Source: Lactobacillus sp. W8174 (GTDB lineage Bacteria > Bacillota > Bacilli > Lactobacillales > Lactobacillaceae). Taken from it: a stretch of DNA of 64,000 bases. Numbering within the stretch: position 1 is the first letter of the stretch; every line of letters begins with the position of its first letter. The stretch spans positions 272,656-336,655 of the forward strand of contig NZ_JACFRN010000002.1 in the NCBI RefSeq assembly GCF_016100975.1, read 5' to 3'. Of the stretch, positions 53,528-62,655 are shown one piece after another. The position numbers were made by a program, and so were the translations under genes. The notes beneath the pieces were generated by a model. It was not told the origin of the DNA, made no database searches, and saw only the letters and a list, made by a program, of their open reading frames with translations.

Positions 53528-54943
53528 TTAGTCTAATAGGTCAAACTTAAGTGTTGCCAGGTTATGACCTTCATTAACCATGTTACCCAGTAGTTCAATA
53601 GTGTTGTTGTAAACTTGATCAGCCATCTTTTGGTTAGCCTCAGTTAATAAATCTTCAGCTTCTTTACCTGAAAGACCAGCTGCTTTTTTATCAGTTTCAT
53701 GTTGAATGAAGTGACATTGGGCCAATGATTTTTGCTCAAAGTCATTTTCTAGTTCACCGTAGACCTTAAAGTTAGTGTCACCCAATTGTGCTGTTAATTT
53801 GTTTAACCAGAAAATTTTATTCAAATCGAACTTTGGACCAGTCTGGAAACTGGCTGGTGTGTCGTTGACATTCGTGTAGAATGGGACAAAGCTGTTAAAA
53901 GTATTTGGACCAAAGCAAAGCCATTGCACGCCAGCAATTTCTTCAGGAACGTCATTTCTAACTTGCAAGATATGAGTTTCGAAGTTGCGATTAAGGGCAA
54001 TTGGACGGAAGGTCTTCTTTTGTTCAGGAGTACCTTGGTCGCCATAAGGATCAAATGGCGTATCTTGATAGTGGGAACTTTCAACAAAACAAATGTCCTC
54101 GATGCTAATCTTGCGGTTAGCATGGCAAATAAATGGTTGATCTTGATCACTTGGCTTGCCACCGAATTCTGGATCAAAGTAATTGTGAACAAACCAGGCA
54201 CGTGGATTGTTGTAGTGGGCGTCTTTTATGGTTGAGCTACCAAAGATGTGTCGCATGTTGTATCCTTCACGGTCAGGATTTAAGTGGTATTCCTTGATCA
54301 AATCTTCTAAGGCATCGTCTGCCAAGAAACCATCTTTACCAAAATGGAATTCATCAATGTTTAAACGGTTAGGAGCAACAACGTAGGCGTCATCAGGAAT
54401 ACGGCGTGCAATCCAGTGGTGACCACCAATAGTTTCCAGGTACCAAACTTCATCGTGGTCGGCAAAAGCCATACCGTTCATTTCATAAGTGCCATATTTT
54501 TCCAGCAAATAACCAATGCGCTTAACGCCATCAAGGGCGCTGTGAATATAAGGCAATGTCAAAGTAACAAAGTCTTCTTCACCAAGACCGCCTTTTGCAA
54601 GAAGGGGATCAATGCCTTGTATACGTGCATTTGTGGTAATAGTTTCAGTAGCAGTCATTGCTACGTTTTCTGAGTTAATTCCGGCTGCACCCCAGATGCC
54701 GCTTTCACCGGAGACATCAGGTGCACTAGTATAACGTAAAGGATTTTCTGCTAAGTCTTCATCATCAATCTTTTGGTGACTAATGACACTTTCATAATGC
54801 TTAGGTTGCTTTTCAGGTGTAATAAGTTCAAACCCTTCAGGAATTATTTCACGGCCACCGTCTTCACTTCTGGCAATCATAGCTGAGCCGTCAATGGTGG
54901 CATTTTTACCGACAAGAATAGTCGTACATTCTGCTTTTTTCAT
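53528..54943 (-). CDS. pepD: Dipeptidase, peptidase family C69
   Basis: A 471-residue N-terminal nucleophile hydrolase that cleaves dipeptides in the cytoplasm, part of the peptide-using system of lactobacilli. The nucleophile is Cys6 in KKAECTTILVG, followed by the conserved GSAMIARSEDGG; no signal peptide. Length and N-terminus match PepDA-type enzymes of lactobacilli. RBS GAAAGGA. A promoter with TTGCAA and TACAAT lies about 35 bases upstream on the minus strand. It converges on the sugar-amine island but no functional link is evident, though free amino acids and dipeptides are natural relatives of Amadori substrates. Confidence 0.93.
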   Translation of the reverse strand: MKKAECTTILVGKNATIDGSAMIARSEDGGREIIPEGFELITPEKQPKHYESVISHQKIDDEDLAENPLRYTSAPDVSGESGIWGAAGINSENVAMTATETITTNARIQGIDPLLAKGGLGEEDFVTLTLPYIHSALDGVKRIGYLLEKYGTYEMNGMAFADHDEVWYLETIGGHHWIARRIPDDAYVVAPNRLNIDEFHFGKDGFLADDALEDLIKEYHLNPDREGYNMRHIFGSSTIKDAHYNNPRAWFVHNYFDPEFGGKPSDQDQPFICHANRKISIEDICFVESSHYQDTPFDPYGDQGTPEQKKTFRPIALNRNFETHILQVRNDVPEEIAGVQWLCFGPNTFNSFVPFYTNVNDTPASFQTGPKFDLNKIFWLNKLTAQLGDTNFKVYGELENDFEQKSLAQCHFIQHETDKKAAGLSGKEAEDLLTEANQKMADQVYNNTIELLGNMVNEGHNLATLKFDLLD

Positions 54944-54975
54944 CTTATCTGTCCTTTCAAAATTACTTAATCTAT

Positions 54976-55005
54976 ATTGTATTAAAAAAAACGGGTTGTT
55001 TGCAA
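54976..55005 (-). promoter_or_regulatory. Promoter of pepD
   Basis: Minus strand TTGCAA (55000-55005), 18-base spacer, TACAAT (54976-54981). Confidence 0.5.
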
Positions 55006-55146
55006 AAAAATGAGTAAACTTAAGCCTAAATTATTATTACTTTTTCGATTTAAAGATTTTAACTAAAATATATTTTTGGTATTGGCTTAAAATGTAAAAG
55101 ATGTTTTACTAAAAATGTCCAATATGTTTGACAGGAGAGTGAACTA

Positions 55147-55431
55147 GTGAAAAATAGAATTGCTCAATTGCGTAAAAAGCAGAGATACTCACAGGCTCAA
55201 TTAGCCGAAGCTGCCCATGTTACTCGGCAAACGATCAACGCCATTGAAAATGATAAGTATGACCCATCTTTAGGACTCTCTTTTCGCTTGGCTCAAATAT
55301 TAGGGGTACGGCTGACAAGTTATTCTTATATGAGGGTGAAAAAAATGATTAAAACAAAGAAAAACATTGTTTATGGTGCATTTTTAAAAACATTTGTGAT
55401 TACTTCGATAGTTTTATTTGTGATTTCCTAA
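55147..55431 (+). CDS. Short XRE-family HTH regulator, apparently frameshifted
   Basis: Residues 1-57 are a classic XRE helix-turn-helix of the YozG type (NRIAQLRKKQRYSQAQLAEA, then VTRQTINAIENDKYDPSLGL). After GVRL the frame seems wrong: the +2 frame from 55314 reads DKLFLYEGEKND and stops at 55350-55352, exactly the normal end of these about 69-residue regulators. In the present frame the protein instead runs through TSYSYMRVKK into MIKTKKNIVYGAFLK, which looks like the start of the membrane protein usually encoded next. So one base was probably lost near 55313, fusing two genes. GTG start with RBS AGGAGAG. A sequencing error is possible. Confidence 0.6.
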   Translation: MKNRIAQLRKKQRYSQAQLAEAAHVTRQTINAIENDKYDPSLGLSFRLAQILGVRLTSYSYMRVKKMIKTKKNIVYGAFLKTFVITSIVLFVIS

Positions 55432-55568
55432 AATCTCCCTTTCTTTTTAAGACTGACTATCATACTATTACTATTGTTCTGCAAAGTTTTAGAAAGTGTG
55501 AGCGAAAAAAGCTAGATCTTAACTACAGACGCATATGAGATTGGAAGAGCGATAGTTATTCCGCCAAT

Positions 55569-56753
55569 ATGTCACATAATGATGAACGTGAATGGAAATT
55601 AATGCTGCGAGCAAACTATATTAGTGGTATAGTAACTTTATTTTGGCTCGTTGGTTTACTTCTTATTTTAATAGTTATTGAAAAGTTGCCATCACAATCA
55701 ATCGTGATACCTATTTCAGTTTCTGCTATGGGCATTATTGTGATTAGCAGGCTAATCATTATAAGTCAATGGGCTTTTGCCTTTGCTTACTGCTACTACG
55801 ATTGGCAAGAAAATCGAGTGAACCAATTTGAATTAAGAATTATAGAAAGCCTAAAGACTAAAAGAGATATACATAAGGAAACTAAGGAAATTTTACAGAA
55901 AAAATTAAAGGCGAACTTAACCCAAATAACGCATCAGTCATTAAACAGCACCTTTTTTGGTTATAGTGAAATTTATAAACAAGTAATTTTTGTTAAGGTT
56001 TTTTCTCAAGAAGGTAAATTCTTAACCGAAAAAACTGTTAATGAGCAACTAAATACTCGTGTATTAAGCTCTTTTGTTATCAAACAGACGAAACAATTTG
56101 TTTTAGTCATGAAAGATTTGGCGCCAATTGATATTAAAGAAGAAATCACTCCTGATATGGCATTTGACATGGGAATAGAATTGTCACAGTTTCATCAAAA
56201 AGTGAAACCTTTTTCTGGCATATACCTAAATAACCAACTTTTTGAGAAAGCGAAATTTGACATTAGTAGTTTGCAGAATGAAGAAATAAAAAGCAGACTG
56301 TTGCAGGCGTTAATTTTATTTACAGAGCAAAAAGCGGATATTGAAGAAGACCTAAAGGCTCATGCAAATACTGTTTTACATGGGGATGTCGGCTTGCGCA
56401 ATTATAAAATCGTTGCCGGTCATATTAGTTTAATTGATTTTGAACGAGCACGCATGGGAGTAAATTATCAAGACTTCATTAAGCTTTTTTACCAGGACTT
56501 TGGTTTAAATAAAGAATTGATCGTTTCTTTTGTCAAAGGATATGAAAAGTGTGGTCAGAAAATTGCAGTTGCTTCAGTGACACAGACCTTTCTCATTTTT
56601 ATCACTGCTATTGGAATAATGAAGTATACAGAAAAAATTGTGGATAAGCCATTTGAGAAAATTGGAGAACAAATGCTTGCAACTTGCAGTTCATTTCTAA
56701 ATACAGGGAGTTTGAATGAGAGCCTGACTAACATGAATGCTATTATCCGATAA
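55569..56753 (+). CDS. Membrane region fused to phosphotransferase (APH/choline-kinase-like), probably chimeric
   Basis: Residues 1-90 carry NDEREWKLMLRANYISG and three membrane segments, resembling the C-terminal part of the small membrane proteins encoded beside YozG-type regulators. Residues 105-394 resemble a kinase-fold phosphotransferase: catalytic HGDVGLRNY and metal-site LIDFERARMG (DFE instead of DFD). There is no RBS at ATG 55569, and the frame opens only at 55539. The start of the membrane protein lies in the previous gene (55345-55431) and is cut off by stops, so this looks like a decayed HTH-membrane protein pair joined to a phosphotransferase gene. The kinase domain may still be expressed from an internal start. 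Substrate unknown. Confidence 0.55.
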   Translation: MSHNDEREWKLMLRANYISGIVTLFWLVGLLLILIVIEKLPSQSIVIPISVSAMGIIVISRLIIISQWAFAFAYCYYDWQENRVNQFELRIIESLKTKRDIHKETKEILQKKLKANLTQITHQSLNSTFFGYSEIYKQVIFVKVFSQEGKFLTEKTVNEQLNTRVLSSFVIKQTKQFVLVMKDLAPIDIKEEITPDMAFDMGIELSQFHQKVKPFSGIYLNNQLFEKAKFDISSLQNEEIKSRLLQALILFTEQKADIEEDLKAHANTVLHGDVGLRNYKIVAGHISLIDFERARMGVNYQDFIKLFYQDFGLNKELIVSFVKGYEKCGQKIAVASVTQTFLIFITAIGIMKYTEKIVDKPFEKIGEQMLATCSSFLNTGSLNESLTNMNAIIR

Positions 56754-56755
56754 AA

Positions 56756-56792
56756 ATAAAAAAGCATCTTCTTGCTTGAAGATGCTTTTTTG
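56756..56792. terminator. Bidirectional terminator between the phosphotransferase and pbuX
   Basis: Stem AAAAGCATCTTC/GAAGATGCTTTT with flanking A and T runs. A further stem AGAATTGTCT/AGACAATTTT at 56801-56829 precedes the pbuX stop and may add to leftward termination. Confidence 0.85.
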
Positions 56793-56831
56793 TAGTAAAT
56801 AGAATTGTCTCAAGGGTAAAGACAATTTTAT

Positions 56832-58145
56832 TTACATGATATTTGCAGTTTGAGTTTTTTGCTTTGCCTTTCTGTCACCTCCTTTAAGTAAGAAGTTCAG
56901 GATAGTAGCTGACAAGCTGGTAATTACGATCCCATTACTTAGAAATAATTGGACAGTAGCCGGCAGGTTTTTGAAAAATTGGGGATAAATAGTAACGCCG
57001 AGTCCAAGTCCAATTGAGATGGCAATAATTAATACATTATTGTTATCGCTGAGGTCAACTTTAGCTAAAGTCTTAATGCCCTGAACAGCAATCATGGTAA
57101 ACATGACCAGCATGGCACCACCTAAAACTGGGGTAGGAATGATTGTTACCATGGCACCGATTTTAGGCAACAATCCCATAGCCATGAGTAAGCCGCCTGC
57201 CCAATAAATCGGACGCTTGGTTTTAATACCAGATAATTGCAGAAGACCAACATTTTGAGAGAAAGTAGTGTAAGGAAAAGCATTGAATAAACCGCCAAAA
57301 ATTTGGGCGATGCCTTCAGCACGATAGCCTTTTTTCAAGTCTTCTTCGGTCACATCATGGTGCAAAAGATCACCAATTGCAAAGAATACTCCAGTAGACT
57401 CAACCATTGATACTAAAGCAATAATGATCATTGTCAGGCTGGAAGACCATTCAAATTTCGGTACTCCAAAATAGAACAGTTGAGGTAAGTGAAACCAAGA
57501 TGCTTCCACTACAGGAGTGAATGAGACTAGTCCCATACAGGCTGCAATTACTGTTCCAGCAACTAAGCCGATTAAAACTGAGATTGACCTGATGAATCCT
57601 TTAGTCCAAATTTCCAGTGCCAAGATAATGAACATGGTGCAAAAAGCCAGAAGGAGATTTTGACCACTGCCAAAACTTTTAGCAGCAGAATTGCCACCAC
57701 CCATATTTTGAATTGCCACTGGAACAAGTGTTAAACCTATAGTGGTGATTAAAGTCCCTGTTACGACGGGAGGAAAGAATTTTTTAATTTTAGCAAAAAC
57801 GCCTGAGATTAAAACTACAAAAATGCCGGCAACAATGATGGCACCATACATGTCGTTGATTGAGAATTTTTGACCAATCATTTGCAATGGGGCAACTGCT
57901 TGAATGGCGCAGCCCAAAATGACTGGAAAACCAATGCCGAAGTACTTATTGCGCATTAATTGTAATAGCGTAGCTAAGCCGCACATGAAAATGTCAATTG
58001 AAACAAGGTAAGTCATTTGTGCAGGAGAAAATTTTAATGCATTTCCAATTAGAAGGGGTACAGCGACTGCCCCGGAATACATTGCTAACAGGTGCTGTAA
58101 ACCTAAAACAGCTGCTTTTTGCTGGCTAACTTCTTTTTCTGCCAT
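56832..58145 (-). CDS. pbuX: Xanthine permease (nucleobase:cation symporter-2)
   Basis: A 437-residue permease with about 12-14 membrane segments. The family motif region SQNVGLLQLSGIKT (QN-x-G) and FFAIGDLLHH are visible. It imports xanthine (or uric acid/related purines) by proton symport. The start overlaps the end of xpt by one base, so the pair forms the usual xpt-pbuX salvage operon under the guanine riboswitch at 58819. Confidence 0.92.
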   Translation of the reverse strand: MAEKEVSQQKAAVLGLQHLLAMYSGAVAVPLLIGNALKFSPAQMTYLVSIDIFMCGLATLLQLMRNKYFGIGFPVILGCAIQAVAPLQMIGQKFSINDMYGAIIVAGIFVVLISGVFAKIKKFFPPVVTGTLITTIGLTLVPVAIQNMGGGNSAAKSFGSGQNLLLAFCTMFIILALEIWTKGFIRSISVLIGLVAGTVIAACMGLVSFTPVVEASWFHLPQLFYFGVPKFEWSSSLTMIIIALVSMVESTGVFFAIGDLLHHDVTEEDLKKGYRAEGIAQIFGGLFNAFPYTTFSQNVGLLQLSGIKTKRPIYWAGGLLMAMGLLPKIGAMVTIIPTPVLGGAMLVMFTMIAVQGIKTLAKVDLSDNNNVLIIAISIGLGLGVTIYPQFFKNLPATVQLFLSNGIVITSLSATILNFLLKGGDRKAKQKTQTANIM

Positions 58146-58723
58146 TAGTTTTCTCCCACGAAATGTACTTGATTGTTAGCTAAACTGTCGATTTCTGCCA
58201 AGGCTTCGAGGCGATAACCGTGTTCTTTAATCCAGTCGCTACCGCCCTGGAAAGTTTTTGCGACTACGATACCGACACCAGCTACTTCAGCACCAGCTTG
58301 GTTAGCAATATTAATCATGCCTTTAACTGCTTCGCCGTTTGCCAGAAAGTCATCAATAATTAATAAACGATCATCTTTGTGCAGGAATTTTTGCTCAACA
58401 CAAATTTGATTAGTGACTTTCTTGGTGTAAGAATAAACATCGGCCCAATAGACAGCATCATTAAGCGTAGCGGGCTTTTTCTTACGGGCAAAGACCATTG
58501 GCACATGTAATTCGTAGGCCGTCATTACTCCTGGTGCAATTCCTGAAGCTTCGCAGGTTAACACCTTTGTGATGCCACCGTCCTTAAATAGTTGACTAAA
58601 TTCTTCTCCGACTTTCTTCATTAGTTCGGGATCTACTTGGTGATTTAAAAACGAGTTGATTTTTAAAACGTTACCTGGTAGAACTTCTCCGTCACTGCGA
58701 ATCCGGTCTTCTAATAACTTCAC
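58145..58723 (-). CDS. xpt: Xanthine phosphoribosyltransferase
   Basis: A 192-residue type I phosphoribosyltransferase that makes XMP from xanthine and PRPP. N-terminus KLLEDRIRSDGEVLPGNVLKINSFLNHQ is typical of Xpt; the PRPP loop is LLIIDDFLANGEAVKG. GTG 58723 is chosen because it has an ideal RBS (AAGGAG) and matches family length; the frame extends 13 codons further into the riboswitch terminator. First gene of xpt-pbuX; guaA diverges from it. Confidence 0.95.
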   Translation of the reverse strand: MKLLEDRIRSDGEVLPGNVLKINSFLNHQVDPELMKKVGEEFSQLFKDGGITKVLTCEASGIAPGVMTAYELHVPMVFARKKKPATLNDAVYWADVYSYTKKVTNQICVEQKFLHKDDRLLIIDDFLANGEAVKGMINIANQAGAEVAGVGIVVAKTFQGGSDWIKEHGYRLEALAEIDSLANNQVHFVGEN

Positions 58724-58741
58724 TTTTTTCTCCTTCAAAAC

Positions 58742-58785
58742 AAAAAGGGCTTTTCCTACCAAAACTATGGTAAAAAAAGCCCTTT
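58742..58785 (-). terminator. Riboswitch terminator upstream of xpt
   Basis: Stem AAAGGGCTTTT/AAAAGCCCTTT with T run on the minus strand, just before the xpt RBS. Confidence 0.88.
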
Positions 58786-58818
58786 AAACCAGTATTTTAA
58801 CTAATTTAAATGCTACAT

Positions 58819-58885
58819 TATCCATAGTTCAGAATTTACGGTTCTGAGTAGAAACTGCCGACCTCATTACGGCAATATATAGATA
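58819..58885 (-). promoter_or_regulatory. Guanine riboswitch aptamer of xpt-pbuX
   Basis: Minus strand: P1 TATCTATA/TATGGATA, core AGTTTCTAC, loop 3 CCGTAAA, J3/1 AACTATGG with C at the ligand-reading position. High guanine should favour the terminator and switch xpt-pbuX off. Confidence 0.94.
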
Positions 58886-58905
58886 TTTATTTTCCTGTTG
58901 CAAGC

Positions 58906-58934
58906 ATTGTAACAGAGTCGCATAATATGTGCAA
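58906..58934 (-). promoter_or_regulatory. Promoter of xpt-pbuX
   Basis: Minus strand TTGCAC (58929-58934), 17-base spacer, TACAAT (58906-58911), about 20 bases before the aptamer. Confidence 0.75.
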
Positions 58935-59020
58935 GACCAATTTTAAAAGTAAATCTCGAATTATTTATATGATTACTTTTAAAAATATTCGTGAACTAAT
59001 AATGCTACGCTAAAAAATTG

Positions 59021-59049
59021 TTGACCACTGAACTATTTCTTAGTAAAGT
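59021..59049 (+). promoter_or_regulatory. Possible guaA promoter
   Basis: TTGACC (59021-59026), 17-base spacer, TAAAGT (59044-59049), 38 bases before the guaA ATG. Confidence 0.45.
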
Positions 59050-59086
59050 TGATATTGTATTAAATAAGGTTAGTAAAGGAGTTTGG

Positions 59087-60643
59087 ATGTCGGTGAAAAA
59101 GAATATTAGTGATTTTGATGAGATTATTGTGCTCGATTTTGGCAGTCAATATAATCAATTAATCACACGGCGGTTGCGGGATTTTGGTATTTATTCTGAA
59201 CTTTTGCCCCATGATATTAGTATGGACCAAATAAGGCAGATTAACCCCAAGGGCATTATTTTTTCGGGAGGTCCTAACAGTATTTATGACCAAAATGCTT
59301 TGAAAGTTGACCCTGAAATTTTTAAGTTGTGCATACCCATTCTGGGCATTTGTTACGGGATGCAACTAATGGCTTCTTATTTAAACGGCAAGGTCGAAAA
59401 AGCTGCTAATTCTGAATACGGTCGTGCCGACATTGAAGTTGAAGATACTAACTCCGTTTTATTTGCCGGTTTGCCCAAAGATGAATACGTCTGGATGAGT
59501 CACGGTGATTTGGTCACTGGTGCGCCTGCTGGTTTTGAAACGGTCGCTTCAAGTAAGAATTGCCCGATTGCCGCTATTGCTAACGATCAAGCTAAAATGT
59601 ATGGTATTCAGTTCCATGCGGAAGTGCGCAATACGCAGTATGGTCTTGATATTTTGCGTAATTTTGCCTTTAAAGTTTGCGGCGCTAAGGCTGATTGGTC
59701 AATGTCTGATTTTATTGACCTGCAAATTGCTGAAATTAGAAAAACTGTGGGGGATAAGAAAGTAATTCTGGGACTATCTGGCGGGGTAGATTCCAGCGTC
59801 ACCGCCACCCTTTTGCACAAAGCGATTGGCAACCAGCTGACAGCTATTTTTGTGGATCATGGTATGTTGCGCAAAAATGAAGGTGATGAGGTAATGGCTG
59901 CCTTGAACCGGGATTTAGGCGTTAACATTATTCGGGTAAATGCCCAAGAGCGCTTTTTAAATAAACTGAAGGGTGTCACCGAGCCAGAGCAAAAGCGTAA
60001 AATTATTGGCAAAGAATTTATTGAGGTATTTGCCGACGAAGCAAAGAAAATTAAGGATGTGGACTTTTTGGCCCAAGGCACCCTGTACACCGATGTGATT
60101 GAGAGTGGCACGAATACTGCCCAGACAATTAAGTCGCACCATAACGTTGGTGGGTTACCTAAAGATCTGCATTTTAAATTAATTGAACCTTTGCGCAAGT
60201 TATTTAAGGATGAAGTACGTGAACTGGGTGAAAAATTAGGCATTCCTCACGATTTGGTTTGGCGTCAGCCATTCCCAGGACCTGGCCTTGGTATTCGCGT
60301 TATTGGCGAAGTAACTGAGGATAAACTCAAACTGGTGCGTGACAGTGATGCAATTTTGCGGGATGAAATTAAAAAGGCCGGTTTACAGGAAAAAGTATGG
60401 CAATACTTTACCGTTTTGCCCGGTATCAAATCCGTGGGCGTGATGGGTGACGGGCGCACTTACGACTATACCATTGGTATTCGTGCCGTTACCTCAATTG
60501 ATGGGATGACCGCTGATTTTGCTCGCTTGCCATGGGATGTTTTGCAAAAAATTTCAACGCGAATTGTTGATGAAGTGCCAAACATTAACCGTGTAGTCTA
60601 CGATGTCACCAGTAAGCCACCATCAACGATTGAGTGGGAATAA
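59087..60643 (+). CDS. guaA: GMP synthase (glutamine-hydrolysing)
   Basis: Converts XMP to GMP using glutamine and ATP, the next step after Xpt. A 518-residue two-domain enzyme: amidotransferase domain with Cys in ILGICYGMQ and His/Glu in [10 protein letters not shown] (HAE where most have HPE), ATP pyrophosphatase domain with [10 protein letters not shown]-loop, and the C-terminal dimerisation domain ending [11 protein letters not shown] 59087 has RBS AAAGGAG; the upstream in-frame extension to 59018 overlaps the promoter. It diverges from xpt-pbuX and has no riboswitch of its own that I can see. Confidence 0.96.
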   Translation: MSVKKNISDFDEIIVLDFGSQYNQLITRRLRDFGIYSELLPHDISMDQIRQINPKGIIFSGGPNSIYDQNALKVDPEIFKLCIPILGICYGMQLMASYLNGKVEKAANSEYGRADIEVEDTNSVLFAGLPKDEYVWMSHGDLVTGAPAGFETVASSKNCPIAAIANDQAKMYGIQFHAEVRNTQYGLDILRNFAFKVCGAKADWSMSDFIDLQIAEIRKTVGDKKVILGLSGGVDSSVTATLLHKAIGNQLTAIFVDHGMLRKNEGDEVMAALNRDLGVNIIRVNAQERFLNKLKGVTEPEQKRKIIGKEFIEVFADEAKKIKDVDFLAQGTLYTDVIESGTNTAQTIKSHHNVGGLPKDLHFKLIEPLRKLFKDEVRELGEKLGIPHDLVWRQPFPGPGLGIRVIGEVTEDKLKLVRDSDAILRDEIKKAGLQEKVWQYFTVLPGIKSVGVMGDGRTYDYTIGIRAVTSIDGMTADFARLPWDVLQKISTRIVDEVPNINRVVYDVTSKPPSTIEWE

Positions 60644-60654
60644 TAAGATAAATT

Positions 60655-60690
60655 AGCTTTGCTAGCTACTAGGCTTTCAAAGCTTTTTAT
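60655..60690 (+). terminator. Terminator of guaA
   Basis: Stem AGCTTTG/CAAAGCT followed by TTTTTATTTT. Confidence 0.65.
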
Positions 60691-60873
60691 TTTCACTCAT
60701 AATTTTTATGAGCGAGCGTGTTTAATATTTTTAATTTATAAAAAATGTTAAAACAGTTCATTTAGTTGTTTAAAACAAATTTAATATCATAAAATAATTT
60801 TAAAGATTGCATTAATGTGAATTTTTGAGGAAAATAAAAGTATAAATGCGTATTAATAAGGGAGGTGTTTTTA

Positions 60874-61986
60874 ATGGTAACTAGATTAGGCATAAATCCA
60901 CATACTTTGTCTTATTATATTGATAATTCTGGTGTTTCCAAAGATTATTTACAAATGAAAGTTCAGAACATTGATGCTTTTTTAGATGGCAGTAAAAACC
61001 CTACTTTTAATCAACTTTCAAAAATTGCTAAACTTATTGATGTGCCGACTGGTTTGCTGCTACTTTCAGATCCAGTTGAGGCCAATAAGAATACACTTAA
61101 ATTTAGAACGATTAATTCAAATCGTATTGAAAAGATTAGTAATGAACTTAGAGATACGATTATTGAAATGCAAACAAAGCAGGAATTTCTCCGAAATGAA
61201 ATAGATTATGAACTTGATTTTATTGGAAAATATTCAGTTAAAAGTGAGTATCAGCAAGTTGTAGATGATATTCGCAATTATCTCAATATTCCGATTAACT
61301 ATCAGAAAAATGTGGGAAAGAATGCGTTGAAATATTTTAGAGATAAAATGAGTCAAATAGGCATTTTTATCTTCTTTAATGGATCGGTAAAAAGCAACAC
61401 GCATCGAAGTTTGTCGCTAGATGAGTTCAGGGGTTTTGTCTTAAGTGACAAAAAAGCACCTATTATTTTCGTTAATTCTAAGGATAGCGAAGCAGGTCGA
61501 TTATTTACACTTGTTCATGAATTAGTTCATCTTTTTCTTGATCAGGAAGAAATACTCAGTTTAGTTGATGCAGAATCATACAAGTTTGATCGCACAGAAG
61601 CTTTTGTTAATAAAGTTACAGCCGAAATATTGCTGCCAGATAAAGAAATTAGAAAACTAAATAACTACGATATTGAATTTTTAGCTCACAAATTTCCTGT
61701 TAGTAAATTTGTCATTGTACGTAGATTATATGATATGAACATTTTGACAAAAAAAGAATATGATGAAAAGGTTTCACAGTTAGAAAAAGAATTTGCAAAA
61801 ATTCCGCCAAGCAAAAAATCTAAGGGCGGAAATTATGATAATAATATCAGGTTTCACTTTGATCAGACTTTTGTGCATTATATTGAAAATGCCATAAAAC
61901 AAAATAAGATTACTTATACGGATGCTTTTAATATTGTTGGTGTTAGTTATAAGTCGTTTAAGATTCTGACGGGGGGCAGAATGTAA
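60874..61986 (+). CDS. ImmA/IrrE metallopeptidase with degenerate N-terminal HTH (antitoxin-like)
   Basis: A 370-residue protein. Residues 1-70 resemble a degenerate XRE-like domain (PTFNQLSKIAKLIDVPTGLLLLSDP); the middle has a zinc-protease motif LVHELVHLFLDQE (HExxH) of the ImmA/IrrE (COG2856) family. In known pairs with DUF4411 genes this protein is taken as the antitoxin/regulator. ATG 60874 has the strong RBS GGGAGGTG. It overlaps the DUF4411 gene by one base. It could also act as a stand-alone regulator of mobile DNA, as ImmA does. Confidence 0.86.
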   Translation: MVTRLGINPHTLSYYIDNSGVSKDYLQMKVQNIDAFLDGSKNPTFNQLSKIAKLIDVPTGLLLLSDPVEANKNTLKFRTINSNRIEKISNELRDTIIEMQTKQEFLRNEIDYELDFIGKYSVKSEYQQVVDDIRNYLNIPINYQKNVGKNALKYFRDKMSQIGIFIFFNGSVKSNTHRSLSLDEFRGFVLSDKKAPIIFVNSKDSEAGRLFTLVHELVHLFLDQEEILSLVDAESYKFDRTEAFVNKVTAEILLPDKEIRKLNNYDIEFLAHKFPVSKFVIVRRLYDMNILTKKEYDEKVSQLEKEFAKIPPSKKSKGGNYDNNIRFHFDQTFVHYIENAIKQNKITYTDAFNIVGVSYKSFKILTGGRM

Positions 61987-62492
61987 TGGAAAAATATTTG
62001 CTGGATACTAATATCTATATAAATTTTTATGAACGGTATTATCGGGTAAAGTATTTTCCAAGCTTTTGGGCTAAGCTACCCGCCATTTTAAATAAATATG
62101 TTGCCATTCCCGAAATTGTGGTTGATGAAAACTACCAAGACACTAATTTTAGAAAATGGTTGGACAAAAATTATTTAAAAGAAATAATAAACCATAAAAA
62201 CTATGCAATGCAATGGGCACAAGTACTACAATATATTGATGACTGTGAATATTATAAAGAAGAAGCTTTATCAGCTGACAGAGGATGGGCACATGAGAAA
62301 ATTGCAGATCCTTGGCTTATTGCTATTGCAAAAGAAGAAAATTTAACAATTGTAACAAGCGAAATTCGTAATCCTAATTTGCATAATCCAAATGGTAATA
62401 AGGCTGCAAAAATACCTGATGTGTGCGATGATTTAGAAGTTGGTTGCATTGACATGAATGATTTCTTTGAAAAAATCAATTTGTGCATTTGA
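61986..62492 (+). CDS. DUF4411 PIN-like protein (toxin-like)
   Basis: A 168-residue protein with an N-terminal PIN-type strand-loop YLLDTNIYINFY carrying acidic Asp, and later acidic residues in KIADPWLIAIAKEENLTIVTSE, the pattern of PIN-fold nucleases. The DUF4411 family is commonly found downstream of ImmA/IrrE-type genes as a predicted RNase toxin. Here the ATG overlaps the stop codon of the ImmA gene (TAATG), fixing them as one translational unit. The toxic activity is inferred. Confidence 0.85.
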   Translation: MEKYLLDTNIYINFYERYYRVKYFPSFWAKLPAILNKYVAIPEIVVDENYQDTNFRKWLDKNYLKEIINHKNYAMQWAQVLQYIDDCEYYKEEALSADRGWAHEKIADPWLIAIAKEENLTIVTSEIRNPNLHNPNGNKAAKIPDVCDDLEVGCIDMNDFFEKINLCI

Positions 62493-62655
62493 ATTTTTAG
62501 ACCGCGCTAATTATTTACTAAACTAAAAATATCAAGAGTTGAAAAACAATCAGACATAATAATTTGAAAACAAATTGGTGCTAAACTAATTTGTAAAAAC
62601 TAATCTTGTTCTGGTTGTTTTTATATATAAGTTTTTGAAAAAAGGAGCAGCAAAT

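Noticed and set aside
58935-59000. AAAAGTAA/TTACTTTT inverted repeat upstream of xpt as a regulatory site
   Set aside because: Very AT-rich and between two divergent promoters; could be chance pairing, with no T run in a useful place.
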